A stretch of DNA of 64,000 bases from positions 558,001 to 622,000 of the forward strand of contig NZ_CP009621.1 in assembly GCF_000973725.1 (NCBI RefSeq), written 5' to 3'. This document shows, one piece after another, positions 8,509 through 17,524 of this stretch. The number at the start of each line of letters is the position of its first letter. Within the stretch, counting starts at the first letter, position 1. The position numbers and the translations under genes were made by a program. The stretch is from Pontibacter korlensis (GTDB lineage Bacteria; Bacteroidota; Bacteroidia; Cytophagales; Hymenobacteraceae). The notes under the pieces were generated by a model. It was given only the letters and a program-made list of their open reading frames with translations. It had not been told where the DNA came from and did no database searches.

Positions 8509-9102
8509 TTATTTCTCTTCCTGCTTTTCTTTCAATGCATCAATATGCTGGCACAGCGCCTTGAAGATATCTTCAATATCGCCAATACCGTCTACTGCAA
8601 AATATTTGCCTTGGCCGGCATAATAGTCTGCCACCGGTGCTGTCTTAGTATTATACTCCTGCACACGTTTGCGGATCAACTCCTCGTTCTGATCATCTGG
8701 TCGGCCAGAGGTTTTACCACGCAGCAATAAGCGTGTTGTTAGCTCCTCATCATCTACACGCAGGGCAATCATGCAGGAAATCTCCGTACCGTTGTCTTGC
8801 AGCAGCTTATCCAGACCCTGCGCCTGAGGCACAGTGCGAGGAAAACCATCAAAGATGAAGCCTGGCGCCTGGCGGTGCTCTTTCACTTTGTTCTCAATCA
8901 TCCCGATTACTACCTCATCCGGCACCAGTAGTCCGTTGTCCATCAGTTTTTTAGCTTCAAGACCAAGGGCTGTGCCTGCGGCAATCTCAGAACGAAGCAA
9001 ATCGCCGGTAGAAAGGTGAATAAGATTGTATTTATCAATCAGTTTTTGACTTTGAGTACCTTTTCCGGCACCTGGAGGGCCAAACAAAACGATGTTAAGC
9101 AT
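8509..9102 (-). CDS. adk: Adenylate kinase
   Basis: This enzyme converts AMP and ATP to two ADP in the cytoplasm. The 197-residue protein has the P-loop GPPGAGKGTQ at the start, the AMP-binding HLSTGDLLR, and FDGFPRTVPQAQ. The LID between about residues 125 and 150 is the short form (GKTSGRPDDQNEE) without the zinc cysteines, so this is a short-type enzyme; length fits. It lies between hpt and obg on the same strand. Confidence 0.97.
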   Translation of the reverse strand: MLNIVLFGPPGAGKGTQSQKLIDKYNLIHLSTGDLLRSEIAAGTALGLEAKKLMDNGLLVPDEVVIGMIENKVKEHRQAPGFIFDGFPRTVPQAQGLDKLLQDNGTEISCMIALRVDDEELTTRLLLRGKTSGRPDDQNEELIRKRVQEYNTKTAPVADYYAGQGKYFAVDGIGDIEDIFKALCQHIDALKEKQEEK

Positions 9103-9227
9103 ATCTTATAGCTAATTATAAAAAGCAAATATAGGTATAAATTCTGTGTACTTCCTGATTTTCTGAGGTTAGGAACGGCTGCTCCTGTAGTTTCTGAATG
9201 CCTGCTAACGCTTCCTATACCTCAGGG

Positions 9228-9770
9228 TTACGACACGATCTTGTAAATATCGCGCAGGTTTCTGCCGAGGCCGTTGTAGTCCAGGCCATAGCCAACCACG
9301 AAATCATTTGGGATGGATTTAGCCACATATTTTATGTCAAGCTGGTGCTGCAGGCAGTCAGGCTTCATCAACAAGGTAGCTACTTCTACAGAGGCAGGGC
9401 TACGCTCTTTCAGTTGCTTTAGCAGGCCATGCACAGTGTGGCCGGTATCTACAATATCCTCCAGCACTACCACATGGCGGCTATGGATATCTTCTGTCAG
9501 GCCCAGTATTTCTTTTACTTTACCCGTGCTATGCATGTCTTGGTAGCTCGACAGCCTAATAAAAGAAATTTCACAAGGTATAGAAACGCGCTTCAGCAGA
9601 TCGGACGCAAACATGAACGAGCCATTCAGTACAGCCAGGAACAGGGGTTGCTTATTACCGTAATCTTTGTCTATCTGCTCAGCCAACATTGTAATGCGGG
9701 CTATAATCTCCTCTTCAAATATATAGGTACTAAATTCACAATCGTGAATCTGAATATTGCGCGGATCCAT
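9228..9770 (-). CDS. hpt: Hypoxanthine phosphoribosyltransferase
   Basis: This 180-residue salvage enzyme makes IMP or GMP from hypoxanthine or guanine and PRPP. The PRPP-binding loop VVLEDIVDTGHT is clear, the early VLNGSFMFASDL loop binds pyrophosphate, and FVVGYGLDYNGLGRNL near the C-terminus holds the purine-binding region. Length is normal. A TACCTTTG -7 box lies just upstream. The 125-base gap to adk leaves it open whether the three genes share one transcript. Confidence 0.95.
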   Translation of the reverse strand: MDPRNIQIHDCEFSTYIFEEEIIARITMLAEQIDKDYGNKQPLFLAVLNGSFMFASDLLKRVSIPCEISFIRLSSYQDMHSTGKVKEILGLTEDIHSRHVVVLEDIVDTGHTVHGLLKQLKERSPASVEVATLLMKPDCLQHQLDIKYVAKSIPNDFVVGYGLDYNGLGRNLRDIYKIVS

Positions 9771-9793
9771 GTAGCGTTGGGTTGATACTTGAA

Positions 9794-9801
9794 CAAAGGT
9801 A
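9794..9801 (-). promoter_or_regulatory. Candidate -7 promoter element of hpt
   Basis: The minus strand reads TACCTTTG, matching TAnnTTTG, about 24 bases before the hpt start codon. It lies right after the pyrophosphatase terminator, so hpt has its own promoter. A -33 element is not obvious. Confidence 0.5.
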
Positions 9802-9811
9802 AGTATAAATT

Positions 9812-9842
9812 AAAAAATAAGCCCAACCGAAAGTTGGGCTTA
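9812..9842 (-). terminator. Intrinsic terminator after the pyrophosphatase gene
   Basis: Bases 9818-9827 pair with 9833-9842 (10 bp) around CGAAA, and the minus-strand transcript then runs into TTTTTT. Confidence 0.85.
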
Positions 9843-9869
9843 CCTTTATATTTCATACCAATAACTACT

Positions 9870-12128
9870 TTACTGCTTGGCTGGGGCTAGTGCCACTGGG
9901 GTTTGATCTGTAGCATTGGCAGTGCTTGTAGCTGGCTTTAGCTGTTCCTGGTTCAGGTTAATCGGCTCCACTTCAATTGGCGCCTCAGGTATGGCCGGCT
10001 CCTGATCCAGCCCAATATGAGGGGCAATAACCAGCGACACGATAGACATGAGCTTAATAAGAATATTCATACTTGGCCCAGAGGTGTCTTTGAATGGGTC
10101 ACCTACGGTATCGCCGGTTACAGAAGCTTTATGAGGTTCAGAGCCTTTATACTCCATCACGCCGTTTATCTCAACACCCTTCTCGAAAGACTTTTTGGCA
10201 TTATCCCAGGCACCGCCGGCATTAGACTGGAACATAGCCATCAGCACACCTGAGACTGTTACGCCTGCCAGGGTACCACCTAGCACCTCAGCTGAAGAAG
10301 TATCCGGAAATACATCCCTAAGTCCAAAACCAATAATAATCGGCACTAGAAGGGCAATGGCACCTGGCAACATCATTTCGCGGATAGCAGCCTGAGTGGA
10401 AATAGCCACACACTTTTCGTACTCCGGTTTACCAGTGCCTTCCATGATACCCGGTATCTCGCGGAACTGACGGCGCACCTCCTGCACCATCGCCATGGCG
10501 GCTCTGCCTACTGCAGAAATAGCCAGCGCAGAAAAGATGAACGGGATCATGGCTCCAATGAACAAGCCAGCGAGCACGGGCGCTTTATATAAATCTATGG
10601 TACGGATACCAGCAATACCTACGAAGGCGGCAAACAGTGCCAGCGAAGTAAGCGCAGCTGAAGCAATGGCAAAGCCTTTACCTGTGGCGGCAGTGGTATT
10701 ACCCACGGCATCCAGTATATCAGTACGTCCACGTACTTCTTTAGGCAACTCACTCATCTCGGCTATACCACCTGCGTTGTCAGCAATCGGCCCGAAAGCG
10801 TCGATGGCCAATTGCATGGCTGTAGTAGCCATCATACCAGCTGCTGCTATTGCCACCCCATACAAACCAGCCGCCGCATAAGAGAGCACGATGCCACCAG
10901 CAAGCACAATAATAGGCAGCACTGTAGAATGCATGCCCACTGCCAAGCCGGCAATAATATTAGTTGCATGCCCTGTAGAGGACTGCTGCACGATGGAATT
11001 CACAGGCTTCTTTCCCATTGCCGTGTAGTACTCTGTGATGATACTCATCAGCGTACCTACCACCAAACCCACAATCACAGCCATGAAAACGCCAAGCTGA
11101 GTAAATTCAAAGTTGCGGAGGTTCAGATTTTCAGGTAAAATCCAGGTAATAACGAAGTAGGAAGCAATGGCTGTAAGTATAACGGAGATCCAGTTACCCC
11201 GGTTGAGCGCAGCCTGCACATCCCCGCCTTCACTCACACGCACAAACAGCATTCCGATAAAAGAGAAAACGATGCCTAAGCCAGCTATGAGCATGGGAAG
11301 TATGATGGGTGATAAACCGCCAAAATTATCTTCTACTGCTACCTCTCGGCCCAGAACCATGGTAGCCAATATTGTTGCCACATAAGAGCCGAAAAGGTCG
11401 GCACCCATACCTGCCACGTCGCCCACGTTATCGCCCACGTTATCGGCAATGGTGGCGGGGTTACGCGGGTCGTCCTCCGGGATACCAGCCTCTACCTTAC
11501 CTACTAAGTCTGCACCTACGTCAGCGGCTTTAGTGTAGATCCCCCCACCCACACGGGCAAACAGCGCTATACTTTCGGCACCTAGCGAGAAACCCGTAAG
11601 CACCTCCAGCGCTATTTCCATTTCAATGCCATTCACGTCACCGCCTGTGCTTTGCACAAACATGTAGTAGAAGAGTATGAATAAGGAGCCTAAACCTAAT
11701 ACCGCTAAACCGGCCACTCCCATCCCCATCACAGAACCTCCTGCAAACGACACGTTAAGAGCTTTGGCAAGGCTGCTTCGGGCAGCCTCTGCTGTACGCA
11801 CGTTGGCTTTGGTGGCAATACGCATTCCTATAAAACCAGCAAGGGCTGAAAATACCGCTCCAATAATGAATGCCCCCACAATAAGCGGATGAGAACGCTC
11901 ACCGGTATACCCCAGGTAAGCCAGGAATATAGAAGCGATGATGACAAAGTAGGCTAACACTTTATACTCAGCTTTCAGAAAGGCCATGGCGCCATCAGCT
12001 ATATAGCGGGCAATAGCGCTCATGTGCTCGTTGCCGCTTGGCTGCTTTGTCACCCAAGCTGACCTAATACCCGTGTATAGTAAGGCTGCCAAGCCAAAGG
12101 CAGGGATTGCGTATAAGATAGGTTCCAT
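9870..12128 (-). CDS. hppA: Membrane-bound ion-pumping pyrophosphatase, K+-dependent type
   Basis: This 752-residue protein hydrolyses pyrophosphate and pumps H+ or Na+ across the inner membrane. It has about 16 helices. The catalytic segments are present: [11 protein letters not shown], then [20 protein letters not shown], and the late [20 protein letters not shown] carries Ala rather than Lys at the residue that separates K+-dependent from K+-independent enzymes, so this is the K+-dependent class, which includes Na+ pumps. The C-terminus has an unusual tail of about 60 residues rich in Pro, Ala, Glu and Thr after the last helix. It is a single gene with its own terminator. Confidence 0.97.
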   Translation of the reverse strand: MEPILYAIPAFGLAALLYTGIRSAWVTKQPSGNEHMSAIARYIADGAMAFLKAEYKVLAYFVIIASIFLAYLGYTGERSHPLIVGAFIIGAVFSALAGFIGMRIATKANVRTAEAARSSLAKALNVSFAGGSVMGMGVAGLAVLGLGSLFILFYYMFVQSTGGDVNGIEMEIALEVLTGFSLGAESIALFARVGGGIYTKAADVGADLVGKVEAGIPEDDPRNPATIADNVGDNVGDVAGMGADLFGSYVATILATMVLGREVAVEDNFGGLSPIILPMLIAGLGIVFSFIGMLFVRVSEGGDVQAALNRGNWISVILTAIASYFVITWILPENLNLRNFEFTQLGVFMAVIVGLVVGTLMSIITEYYTAMGKKPVNSIVQQSSTGHATNIIAGLAVGMHSTVLPIIVLAGGIVLSYAAAGLYGVAIAAAGMMATTAMQLAIDAFGPIADNAGGIAEMSELPKEVRGRTDILDAVGNTTAATGKGFAIASAALTSLALFAAFVGIAGIRTIDLYKAPVLAGLFIGAMIPFIFSALAISAVGRAAMAMVQEVRRQFREIPGIMEGTGKPEYEKCVAISTQAAIREMMLPGAIALLVPIIIGFGLRDVFPDTSSAEVLGGTLAGVTVSGVLMAMFQSNAGGAWDNAKKSFEKGVEINGVMEYKGSEPHKASVTGDTVGDPFKDTSGPSMNILIKLMSIVSLVIAPHIGLDQEPAIPEAPIEVEPINLNQEQLKPATSTANATDQTPVALAPAKQ

Positions 12129-12331
12129 CTGGTGTTGTTAAGGGTTAATGAGATATTTATATATACCTATTTTAAATAAAAAAGATTCTTTAGAATTTTG
12201 CAAATGTTCCACAACCTTTTAATTCAGACCACTCCACAGCTATACGTCTACTGTTAAGAGCGTTACAACACCAATAGGTAAATATTTTTACGAAGTCTAT
12301 AAATACATTATTTACGATGTTCCACACCAAT

Positions 12332-12366
12332 AAAAAAGAGCTGACTCTACCATAGAATCAGCTCTT
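12332..12366 (-). terminator. Hairpin terminator downstream of the lipoprotein pseudogene
   Basis: Bases 12336-12344 pair with 12358-12366 (9 bp), and the minus-strand transcript ends in UUUUUU. The terminator survives although the gene is broken. Confidence 0.65.
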
Positions 12367-12397
12367 AAAAGCATATCTGCAACTTTGACTTGTAGTC

Positions 12398-12820
12398 CTA
12401 AGAATCGCGCTCCTGTAGCTCTAACGTATAGGTAGCTTTATAAGCACTCCGCTTTTCATATGCCCAGCGCCGTGTGCTGTTTAAATTACTCCTACCACCC
12501 CTGCCATTGCTATAAGTTGATATGCTGAACCAGTGCAGCGCAGCATTAGCCTTCTCCTCGTCCTAAACTTCATCTGTAGCATAGCCAGAAGTGCGCCATA
12601 CTTCCACCGTGCCACCCGGTTGAACTGTAAAGTAGCGAAGTGGGTCTCCAACAACATGAACACTATTATTCTGCTTGACTTCTACCAATAGCGCTACTGC
12701 CGAAACAGTATTATTAATAACCTTGTAGCGGTAGCTAAGGTCTTCGTTCTACTTGCAAGAGGTGAGCAGCAGCATAAATATGCTGAGCAGTAAAAAGGAA
12801 CGCAGGTTTGCTTGTATCAA
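12398..12820 (-). pseudogene. Small lipoprotein gene broken by two in-frame TAG codons
   Basis: One frame of the minus strand reads as a complete small lipoprotein except for two TAG codons. From a TTG at 12820 it gives a lipoprotein signal with LLLTSCK, then TAG at 12749-12751, 61 open codons (NEDLSYRYKVINNTVSAVA and on through VQPGGTVEVWRTSG), TAG at 12563-12565, 54 more open codons and the terminal TAG at 12398-12400. No frameshift is needed. Both internal stops could come from CAG by one C-to-T change. No ATG is present at the start. It follows the M42-like peptidase gene on the same strand and keeps a downstream terminator. The family is unknown. Confidence 0.75.
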
Positions 12821-12841
12821 ACAGAAGTCTTATTTACTGCA

Positions 12842-13756
12842 TTATAGCTTTTCCATCAGCACCTTGTACAACGCCACCATACTTTCTATATCCTTCTTGT
12901 GCACGATTTCATTAGGAGTATGCACATTATCTTCGGGTGCCCCCACAAAGCACCAGTCCCAAGGATAGGCACTATGCTGTAGCTCCTTGGCATCACTACC
13001 ACCAGAGCCTTCCACTTCCAACTGGAAAGGTATAGCCGACTCCTTGGCTAAATTGATGATGCGCTGCACATAGGCTCTACGTGGAATAAGGCTATCACGC
13101 AGCGATATGACTACCCCCTCGCCAGCATGCACACCCTCCGTAACCCAGGTGATGTCAGAAATAAGGGCCTGCTTTACACCATACTGCTCATAAATATACT
13201 TAGCCAGATAAGCCACTGAGCCTCCGCCATGCTCCTCCCAACAGCCAAAGGCAATAATTCCGTTTTCCAGCGTCTCAGCCACCTGCAGCGCAGCCCATAC
13301 CCCCAACCGGTTATCAAGGTAACAGCTCTGTACAGTATCATCCCTTTCCCGAAAATCACACTTGAACACTAACTCTGTACCTGGGTCTATCTCCCGCTCA
13401 TACGCATAAGTTAGCTCGTGCTCCTGCTCATCATACTTTAGTGTACACTCGATCTCACCTTTTGAGTCCTCCCCAACCAAGGTATAACCGGTTTGCAGAT
13501 CTGGCCCACCAATTCTTACCAGCTGATTTCCATATCGTACTGTAAAACCAATAGAGTCTATGTGAGCAAAAATTGCACTACTTGGCTTGCCGAACACCAG
13601 CACAATACAGTCCTGAAAACCTTCTCCGTGCAGCACTACCGGTTGCTGTTTCCAGTGAACTTTACGTTCCTCAATGTAGTTCAGCAGAAAATTTGTCAGT
13701 TTTTGCTCATTACCAGAAGGTGCGTGTATGCGGCAAAGGGTTTCGAGGAGTTTCAT
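12842..13756 (-). CDS. M42-like zinc aminopeptidase
   Basis: This 304-residue cytoplasmic metallopeptidase resembles M42/M20 aminopeptidases of the glutamyl aminopeptidase type. Candidate metal ligands and catalytic residues appear in the usual order: His in FAHIDSIGF, Asp in [13 protein letters not shown], the Glu pair in CWEEHGGGS, Asp in LISDITW and His in [10 protein letters not shown]. The protein is slightly shorter than typical M42 members (about 340-360). It is divergent from the TPR gene, with 110 bases between the starts. The substrate is probably peptides; this is inference from family. Confidence 0.85.
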   Translation of the reverse strand: MKLLETLCRIHAPSGNEQKLTNFLLNYIEERKVHWKQQPVVLHGEGFQDCIVLVFGKPSSAIFAHIDSIGFTVRYGNQLVRIGGPDLQTGYTLVGEDSKGEIECTLKYDEQEHELTYAYEREIDPGTELVFKCDFRERDDTVQSCYLDNRLGVWAALQVAETLENGIIAFGCWEEHGGGSVAYLAKYIYEQYGVKQALISDITWVTEGVHAGEGVVISLRDSLIPRRAYVQRIINLAKESAIPFQLEVEGSGGSDAKELQHSAYPWDWCFVGAPEDNVHTPNEIVHKKDIESMVALYKVLMEKL

Positions 13757-13866
13757 ATTTATTTTGTCTTTATGGAATTCAAAGTAATCAGATTTGTTGT
13801 ACTTTTATAATTAGCAACGCCAACAGCAATACAGGCACTCTCAAACATACTATTTTTAGGCCTTAC

Positions 13867-15114
13867 ATGAAGAAGTTAATTTCTGCCATCTTCACGCTTT
13901 TACTCCCGCTCCTAGCTGTAGCGCAGCAGTCGCCGTTACCTACCGATTCCACTGCCATGCGTCAGGTTACCATGAGCGAACTAGAGGTGCTGCCATCTGC
14001 TGCAAAGGTTAAGGGTATGCTGCTGCTTAACAAAGATGTGCAGTATGAGTTGGAGGGTGCGGTGGACAACATGTATAACTTTAAGTACGAGCGTGCCGAA
14101 AAACAATTTAAGTCTTTGCGCCGTCGCTACCCCGAGCACCCGCTTCCATACTTCCTGATGGGCCTTAGCCAATGGTGGAAGATTATGCCTACCAACATAC
14201 AGACACTACAATACGATGACCTCTTCTTTGCTTATATGGACACCACCATACAGAAAGCAGAGGCCATGTACGATAAGAATGAAAACAATGTAGAAGCTGC
14301 CTTTTTCCTGGCTGCCTCCTACGGATTTACAGCACGCCTACATTCAGAGCGCAGTAACTGGCGCAAAGCTACAGTGGCCAGCAAGCGTTCCCTCGACTTC
14401 CTGGAGAAAGCCAAGGCTGGTAATGGCCTGAGCCCGGAATTCCTTTTTGGAGAAGCCTTATTCAACTATTATTCTGTCTGGATACCCGATAACTACCCTA
14501 TGTTGCGCCCTGTGCTCCTCTTCTTTCCTGACGGAGATAAGAGGTTGGGCCTAAAGCAGCTGGCTTACGTTTCCAGAACAGGCTTTTACACAGGCACAGA
14601 ATCTAAGCTCTTCCTGATGAAGATTCTGGCAAACGAAGAGAAGCAAATGCATGAGGCTCTTCAGGTGTCTGAGGAGTTAGCTCTAAAATATCCTGACAAT
14701 GCTTACTTTCAGCGGTTCTATGCACGTTTGCTGTTTGTTAATGGCCATTTTACTAAAGCTGAGCGCGTATCACAGGATATCTTAACTAAGCTAGAGCAGC
14801 AAATGCCAGGCTACGAGTCGGTAAGTGGCCGTTACGCCTCCTACATTCTAGCGTATGTTAATCAGCACAAGTATCGCGATTTTGAGAAGGCCAAAGCACA
14901 TTACAGAGATGCCATCATGTACGCCGAAATGACCAATGAACGTGACTCTGGCTATTTTATCAACTCATACCTTAACCTAGCCCGTATTGCCAAGCAGCAG
15001 AACGATATAGCTTCAGCAAAAACTTACTACAGTGTAGTACTTAAGGCTAGTGATAAAAAGTCTGCTAACTACAAGGAGGCAAAGAAATACCTGAAAGAGA
15101 ACAAGAAAGGTTGA
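13867..15114 (+). CDS. Secreted TPR-repeat protein
   Basis: This 415-residue protein has a signal peptide (MKKLISAIFTLLLPLLAVAQ) and then helical repeats: YNFKYERAEKQFKSLRRRYPEHPLPYF is a clear TPR-like unit and more follow to the C-terminus (AKTYYSVVLKASD). The frame is open upstream to 13573 but that part overlaps the divergent peptidase gene; ATG 13867 begins the signal peptide and is chosen. The TGA stop (15112-15114) lies inside the TTGAC that borders the neighbouring tnpB element, so the last codons or the stop may have been shaped by that insertion. Function is unknown; such proteins are usually periplasmic scaffolds. Confidence 0.85.
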   Translation: MKKLISAIFTLLLPLLAVAQQSPLPTDSTAMRQVTMSELEVLPSAAKVKGMLLLNKDVQYELEGAVDNMYNFKYERAEKQFKSLRRRYPEHPLPYFLMGLSQWWKIMPTNIQTLQYDDLFFAYMDTTIQKAEAMYDKNENNVEAAFFLAASYGFTARLHSERSNWRKATVASKRSLDFLEKAKAGNGLSPEFLFGEALFNYYSVWIPDNYPMLRPVLLFFPDGDKRLGLKQLAYVSRTGFYTGTESKLFLMKILANEEKQMHEALQVSEELALKYPDNAYFQRFYARLLFVNGHFTKAERVSQDILTKLEQQMPGYESVSGRYASYILAYVNQHKYRDFEKAKAHYRDAIMYAEMTNERDSGYFINSYLNLARIAKQQNDIASAKTYYSVVLKASDKKSANYKEAKKYLKENKKG

Positions 15115-16393
15115 CACTCCCACGCCTAAAGGCAGTAGGATTCTTGGGCTACCGAACCATTGTCCTTGTATATCTCCCAAGCTGAAACGGTCTGCCCGAC
15201 CGCCTTATTTCTTATATTACTAGCTGCGTTCACATCCCTGTCCAGGACGTGTCCGTTAACTCTGGGTCCAATACCTGTCTGATAGCTGCAGGTCGGTGTT
15301 GCGCCAACCACAAACCCAGCAGTCCTGGGAGGTATGGTTGGGGGCTACTCTGTGAAACTCCCGACCATACCATTTGGACTTGTAGGCTAACATCTGCACA
15401 AACTGATACCACCCAGCATCGCTGATGCTTTTGGCAAGTTTATGGTTCTTGAGCATATGCTGCACTTGCAGGTTCTCAACTACAATCGCTTGGTTCTCGC
15501 GAATGAGTTGCGTGGTCAGCTTGTGGTGGAAATCCTTACGTGTGTTCCTGACTTTCAGGTGCAGCCTGGCCAGCTTTGCGACAGCCTTTCGCCTGTTGCT
15601 GCCACCTTTCTTCTTCCTGCTGACTGAACGCTGTGCTTTCCTTAGCTGGTATTGGTAGCGGAACAGGTGCCTGGGATTATCCACCACCTGACCGTCTGAG
15701 GTGACCACAAAGGACTTGATACCCATGTCCAGCCCCAACACGTTTGTCACTGGTGGAAGCGGTGCTATCTCCACCTCACAGCACAGGGCCACATGCCACC
15801 CATCAGCTTCCCTGACCACGCTGGCTGTCCTGATAACCCCCTGCACATCCTGTGACTTGCGGTACTTGACCTTGCCGATTTTCGGTAGCTGGACTGTACA
15901 GGTATTCTCGTGCAGCTTCACCCCCTGCTTGTAGGTGAAGGAGCGATACTGGCCTCGCCTGGCGAACCTGGGGAAGCCTTTGCCTTGCTTGAAGAAGCCT
16001 TCGTAGGACCTGAAGAGCCTGTCGGTCACCTCCTGTAAAATTTGTGAGTGTACGCACCCGATCCATTCCACGTCCCTGGCGATAGCAGAGAGCTCTTGCT
16101 GCATCTGGTTCTTCGATACGGAGATTTGATAGTTGGTCCAGAGTTGCCTCTTGTAGTCCAGACACAGGTTGTAGACATACCGGCACGAACCAAGCCACTG
16201 AGCGAGGAGCCTGTGCCTGCGCCCTGGTGGGTTTGAGTCGGAAGCGGTATGTCTTGATCTGGTTCACGGCTTCTTTTGGCGCCTTGCCCGGTGCAGGGCA
16301 TGTTTGCTGCAGCAAAGGTAACAGCCGGCAAGTGCAGGCGGTAGAACATAGGGTAAAATCGAACCCAGCAAAAGTGAAGGGATGCTGCACCAC
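15111..16393 (-). mobile_element. IS200/IS605-type element with only tnpB (copy 1, decayed)
   Basis: The right end is at 15111-15133: on the minus strand it closes with a GCC-TTTA-GGC hairpin, CGTGGGAG and GTCAA, a form common at tnpB-element right ends. The left end is placed near 16393, where similarity to the second copy (45557-45791) stops. The element contains a frameshifted tnpB and no tnpA, so it could only have moved with help. The transcript leaving the right end would continue into the 3' end of the TPR gene, which would be the guide part of an omega-RNA. Confidence 0.75.
15126..16267 (-). pseudogene. tnpB: TnpB nuclease, broken by two frameshifts
   Basis: TnpB is an RNA-guided DNA nuclease and ancestor of Cas12. 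Here the N-terminus NQIKTYRFRLKPTRAQAQ (GTG at 16267) is separated by one extra G at 16210 from LLAQWLGSCRYVYN and the main body (to 15256). RuvC Asp is in LGLDMGIKSF and Glu in VVENLQ. The zinc ribbon begins well (CWVCGWRNTDLQL) but after DRYWT a two-base loss near 15265 shifts frame; the rest, LDRDVNAASNIRNKAVGQ with the third RuvC Asp, is read in another frame. The second Cys pair of the ribbon is also lost (RVNGH where CxxCG is expected). The gene cannot make an active nuclease. Confidence 0.85.
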
Positions 16394-16449
16394 ATCGAGT
16401 GGTTCAAAAAGAAAACCAAATTCATCCCTTGGCTAAAGCCCCAAGTATT

Positions 16450-16477
16450 AGGGCTTTCTTTGGCATTTTCTCGTAAA
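16450..16477 (-). repeat. 28-base repeat shared with the IS110-like remnant at 46093
   Basis: AGGGCTTTCTTTGGCATTT is identical to 46093-46111, and TCGTAAA follows two bases later in both places. It lies outside the tnpB-element left end in both copies, so both tnpB elements sit beside the same kind of older element. Confidence 0.7.
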
Positions 16478-16494
16478 CTAACCCAAAGACATAA

Positions 16495-16526
16495 AATAAA
16501 AGGGCTGCCAGCAAACTGGCAGCCCT
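16495..16526 (-). terminator. Intrinsic terminator of the ugd-uxs pair
   Basis: Bases 16501-16511 pair with 16516-16526 (11 bp) around CAAA, with A/U-rich flanks. It lies just after the decarboxylase stop. Confidence 0.8.
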
Positions 16527-16554
16527 CTTATTTTATACTTGTGCAGTAACTCTG

Positions 16555-17517
16555 CTAAGCGTTCTGCTCGGCCGGTGTCAGGATCTTCTCCTTGAAGAAC
16601 TCGAGCGTGCGTCTCAGTCCCTCCGCCCTGTCCACCTGCGGCTCCCAGCCCAGCACCTGCTTGGCCAAAGAGATGTCCGGCTGGCGCTTCTGCGGGTCGT
16701 CCTTCGGAAGCGGCTGGTAGTCCACCTTCAGCTCCACGCCTGTCAGGCGGCATATCTCCTCGGCAAACTCCCTGATGGTGATCTCCGAAGGGTTGCCGAT
16801 GTTGACCGGCAGGTGGTAGTCGCTTAAGAGCAGGCGGTAAATGCCCTCCACCAGGTCGTCCACATAGCAGAACGAGCGCGTCTGGCTGCCGTCGCCGAAG
16901 ATGCTCAGCGGCTCCCCCCTGAGTGCCTGGCTCAGGAAGGCTGGCAGCACACGGCCGTCATCGAGGCGCATCCTAGGGCCATAGGTGTTGAAGATACGCA
17001 CTATGCGCGTCTCCAGCCCGTGGTGCATGTGGTAGGCCATGGTCATGGCCTCCTGAAAGCGCTTGGCCTCGTCGTAGCATCCTCTTGGCCCCACCGGGTT
17101 CACGTTGCCCCAGTAGTCCTCCTGCTGCGGGTGCACCAGCGGGTCGCCATACACCTCAGAAGTGGAAGCGATCAGCATACGCGCGCCCTTGGCCTTGGCC
17201 AGTCCCAAAAGGTTGTGCGTTCCCAGAGAACCCACCTTCAGCGTCTGGATCGGGATCTTCAGATAGTCGATCGGGCTCGCCGGAGAGGCGAAGTGCAGGA
17301 TGTAGTCCAGGTGCCCTGGCACATGAACAAACTTAGACACATCGTGGTGGTAGAACTCGAAGCTCTCCAGCTTAAACAGGTGCTCGATGTTCTCCAGGTT
17401 GCCCGTGATCAGGTTGTCCATGGCTATTACATGGTAACCTTCTTTGATGAATCTGTCGCACAGGTGGGATCCGAGAAACCCGGCTCCCCCTGTGATGAGT
17501 ACTCTCTTCTTGCTCAT
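16555..17517 (-). CDS. UDP-glucuronate decarboxylase (UDP-xylose synthase)
   Basis: This 320-residue extended SDR enzyme oxidises and decarboxylates UDP-glucuronate to UDP-xylose with bound NAD. It has the Rossmann motif [11 protein letters not shown], the DNLITG and HHDVS cofactor segments, the catalytic Ser in STSEVYGDP, the YDEAKR motif (YxxxK) and [11 protein letters not shown] of the UXS family. It begins 7 bases after ugd, which makes its substrate, so the two form a UDP-xylose operon. The genes are much GC-richer than their neighbours and no glycosyltransferase lies beside them. Confidence 0.93.
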   Translation of the reverse strand: MSKKRVLITGGAGFLGSHLCDRFIKEGYHVIAMDNLITGNLENIEHLFKLESFEFYHHDVSKFVHVPGHLDYILHFASPASPIDYLKIPIQTLKVGSLGTHNLLGLAKAKGARMLIASTSEVYGDPLVHPQQEDYWGNVNPVGPRGCYDEAKRFQEAMTMAYHMHHGLETRIVRIFNTYGPRMRLDDGRVLPAFLSQALRGEPLSIFGDGSQTRSFCYVDDLVEGIYRLLLSDYHLPVNIGNPSEITIREFAEEICRLTGVELKVDYQPLPKDDPQKRQPDISLAKQVLGWEPQVDRAEGLRRTLEFFKEKILTPAEQNA

Positions 17518-17524
17518 AGTTTGG

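Noticed and set aside
10195..11138. Several plus-strand ORFs inside the pyrophosphatase gene
   Set aside because: They are shadows of the strongly conserved minus-strand gene; their compositions (Ala, Ser, Pro or His-rich) are typical of antisense frames.
12481..12663. 60-codon minus-strand ORF starting MFMLLETHF
   Set aside because: It is in a different frame from the 141-codon lipoprotein reading, which has a proper signal and composition.
13573..13866. Upstream extension of the TPR protein
   Set aside because: It would overlap the divergent peptidase gene by almost 200 bases and lacks a signal; the ATG at 13867 starts a clear signal peptide.
15126..15311. Programmed frameshift in tnpB
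   Set aside because: No slippery heptamer is seen at the joint, the zinc ribbon also lost its second Cys pair, and a second frameshift exists near the N-terminus, so decay is the simpler reading.
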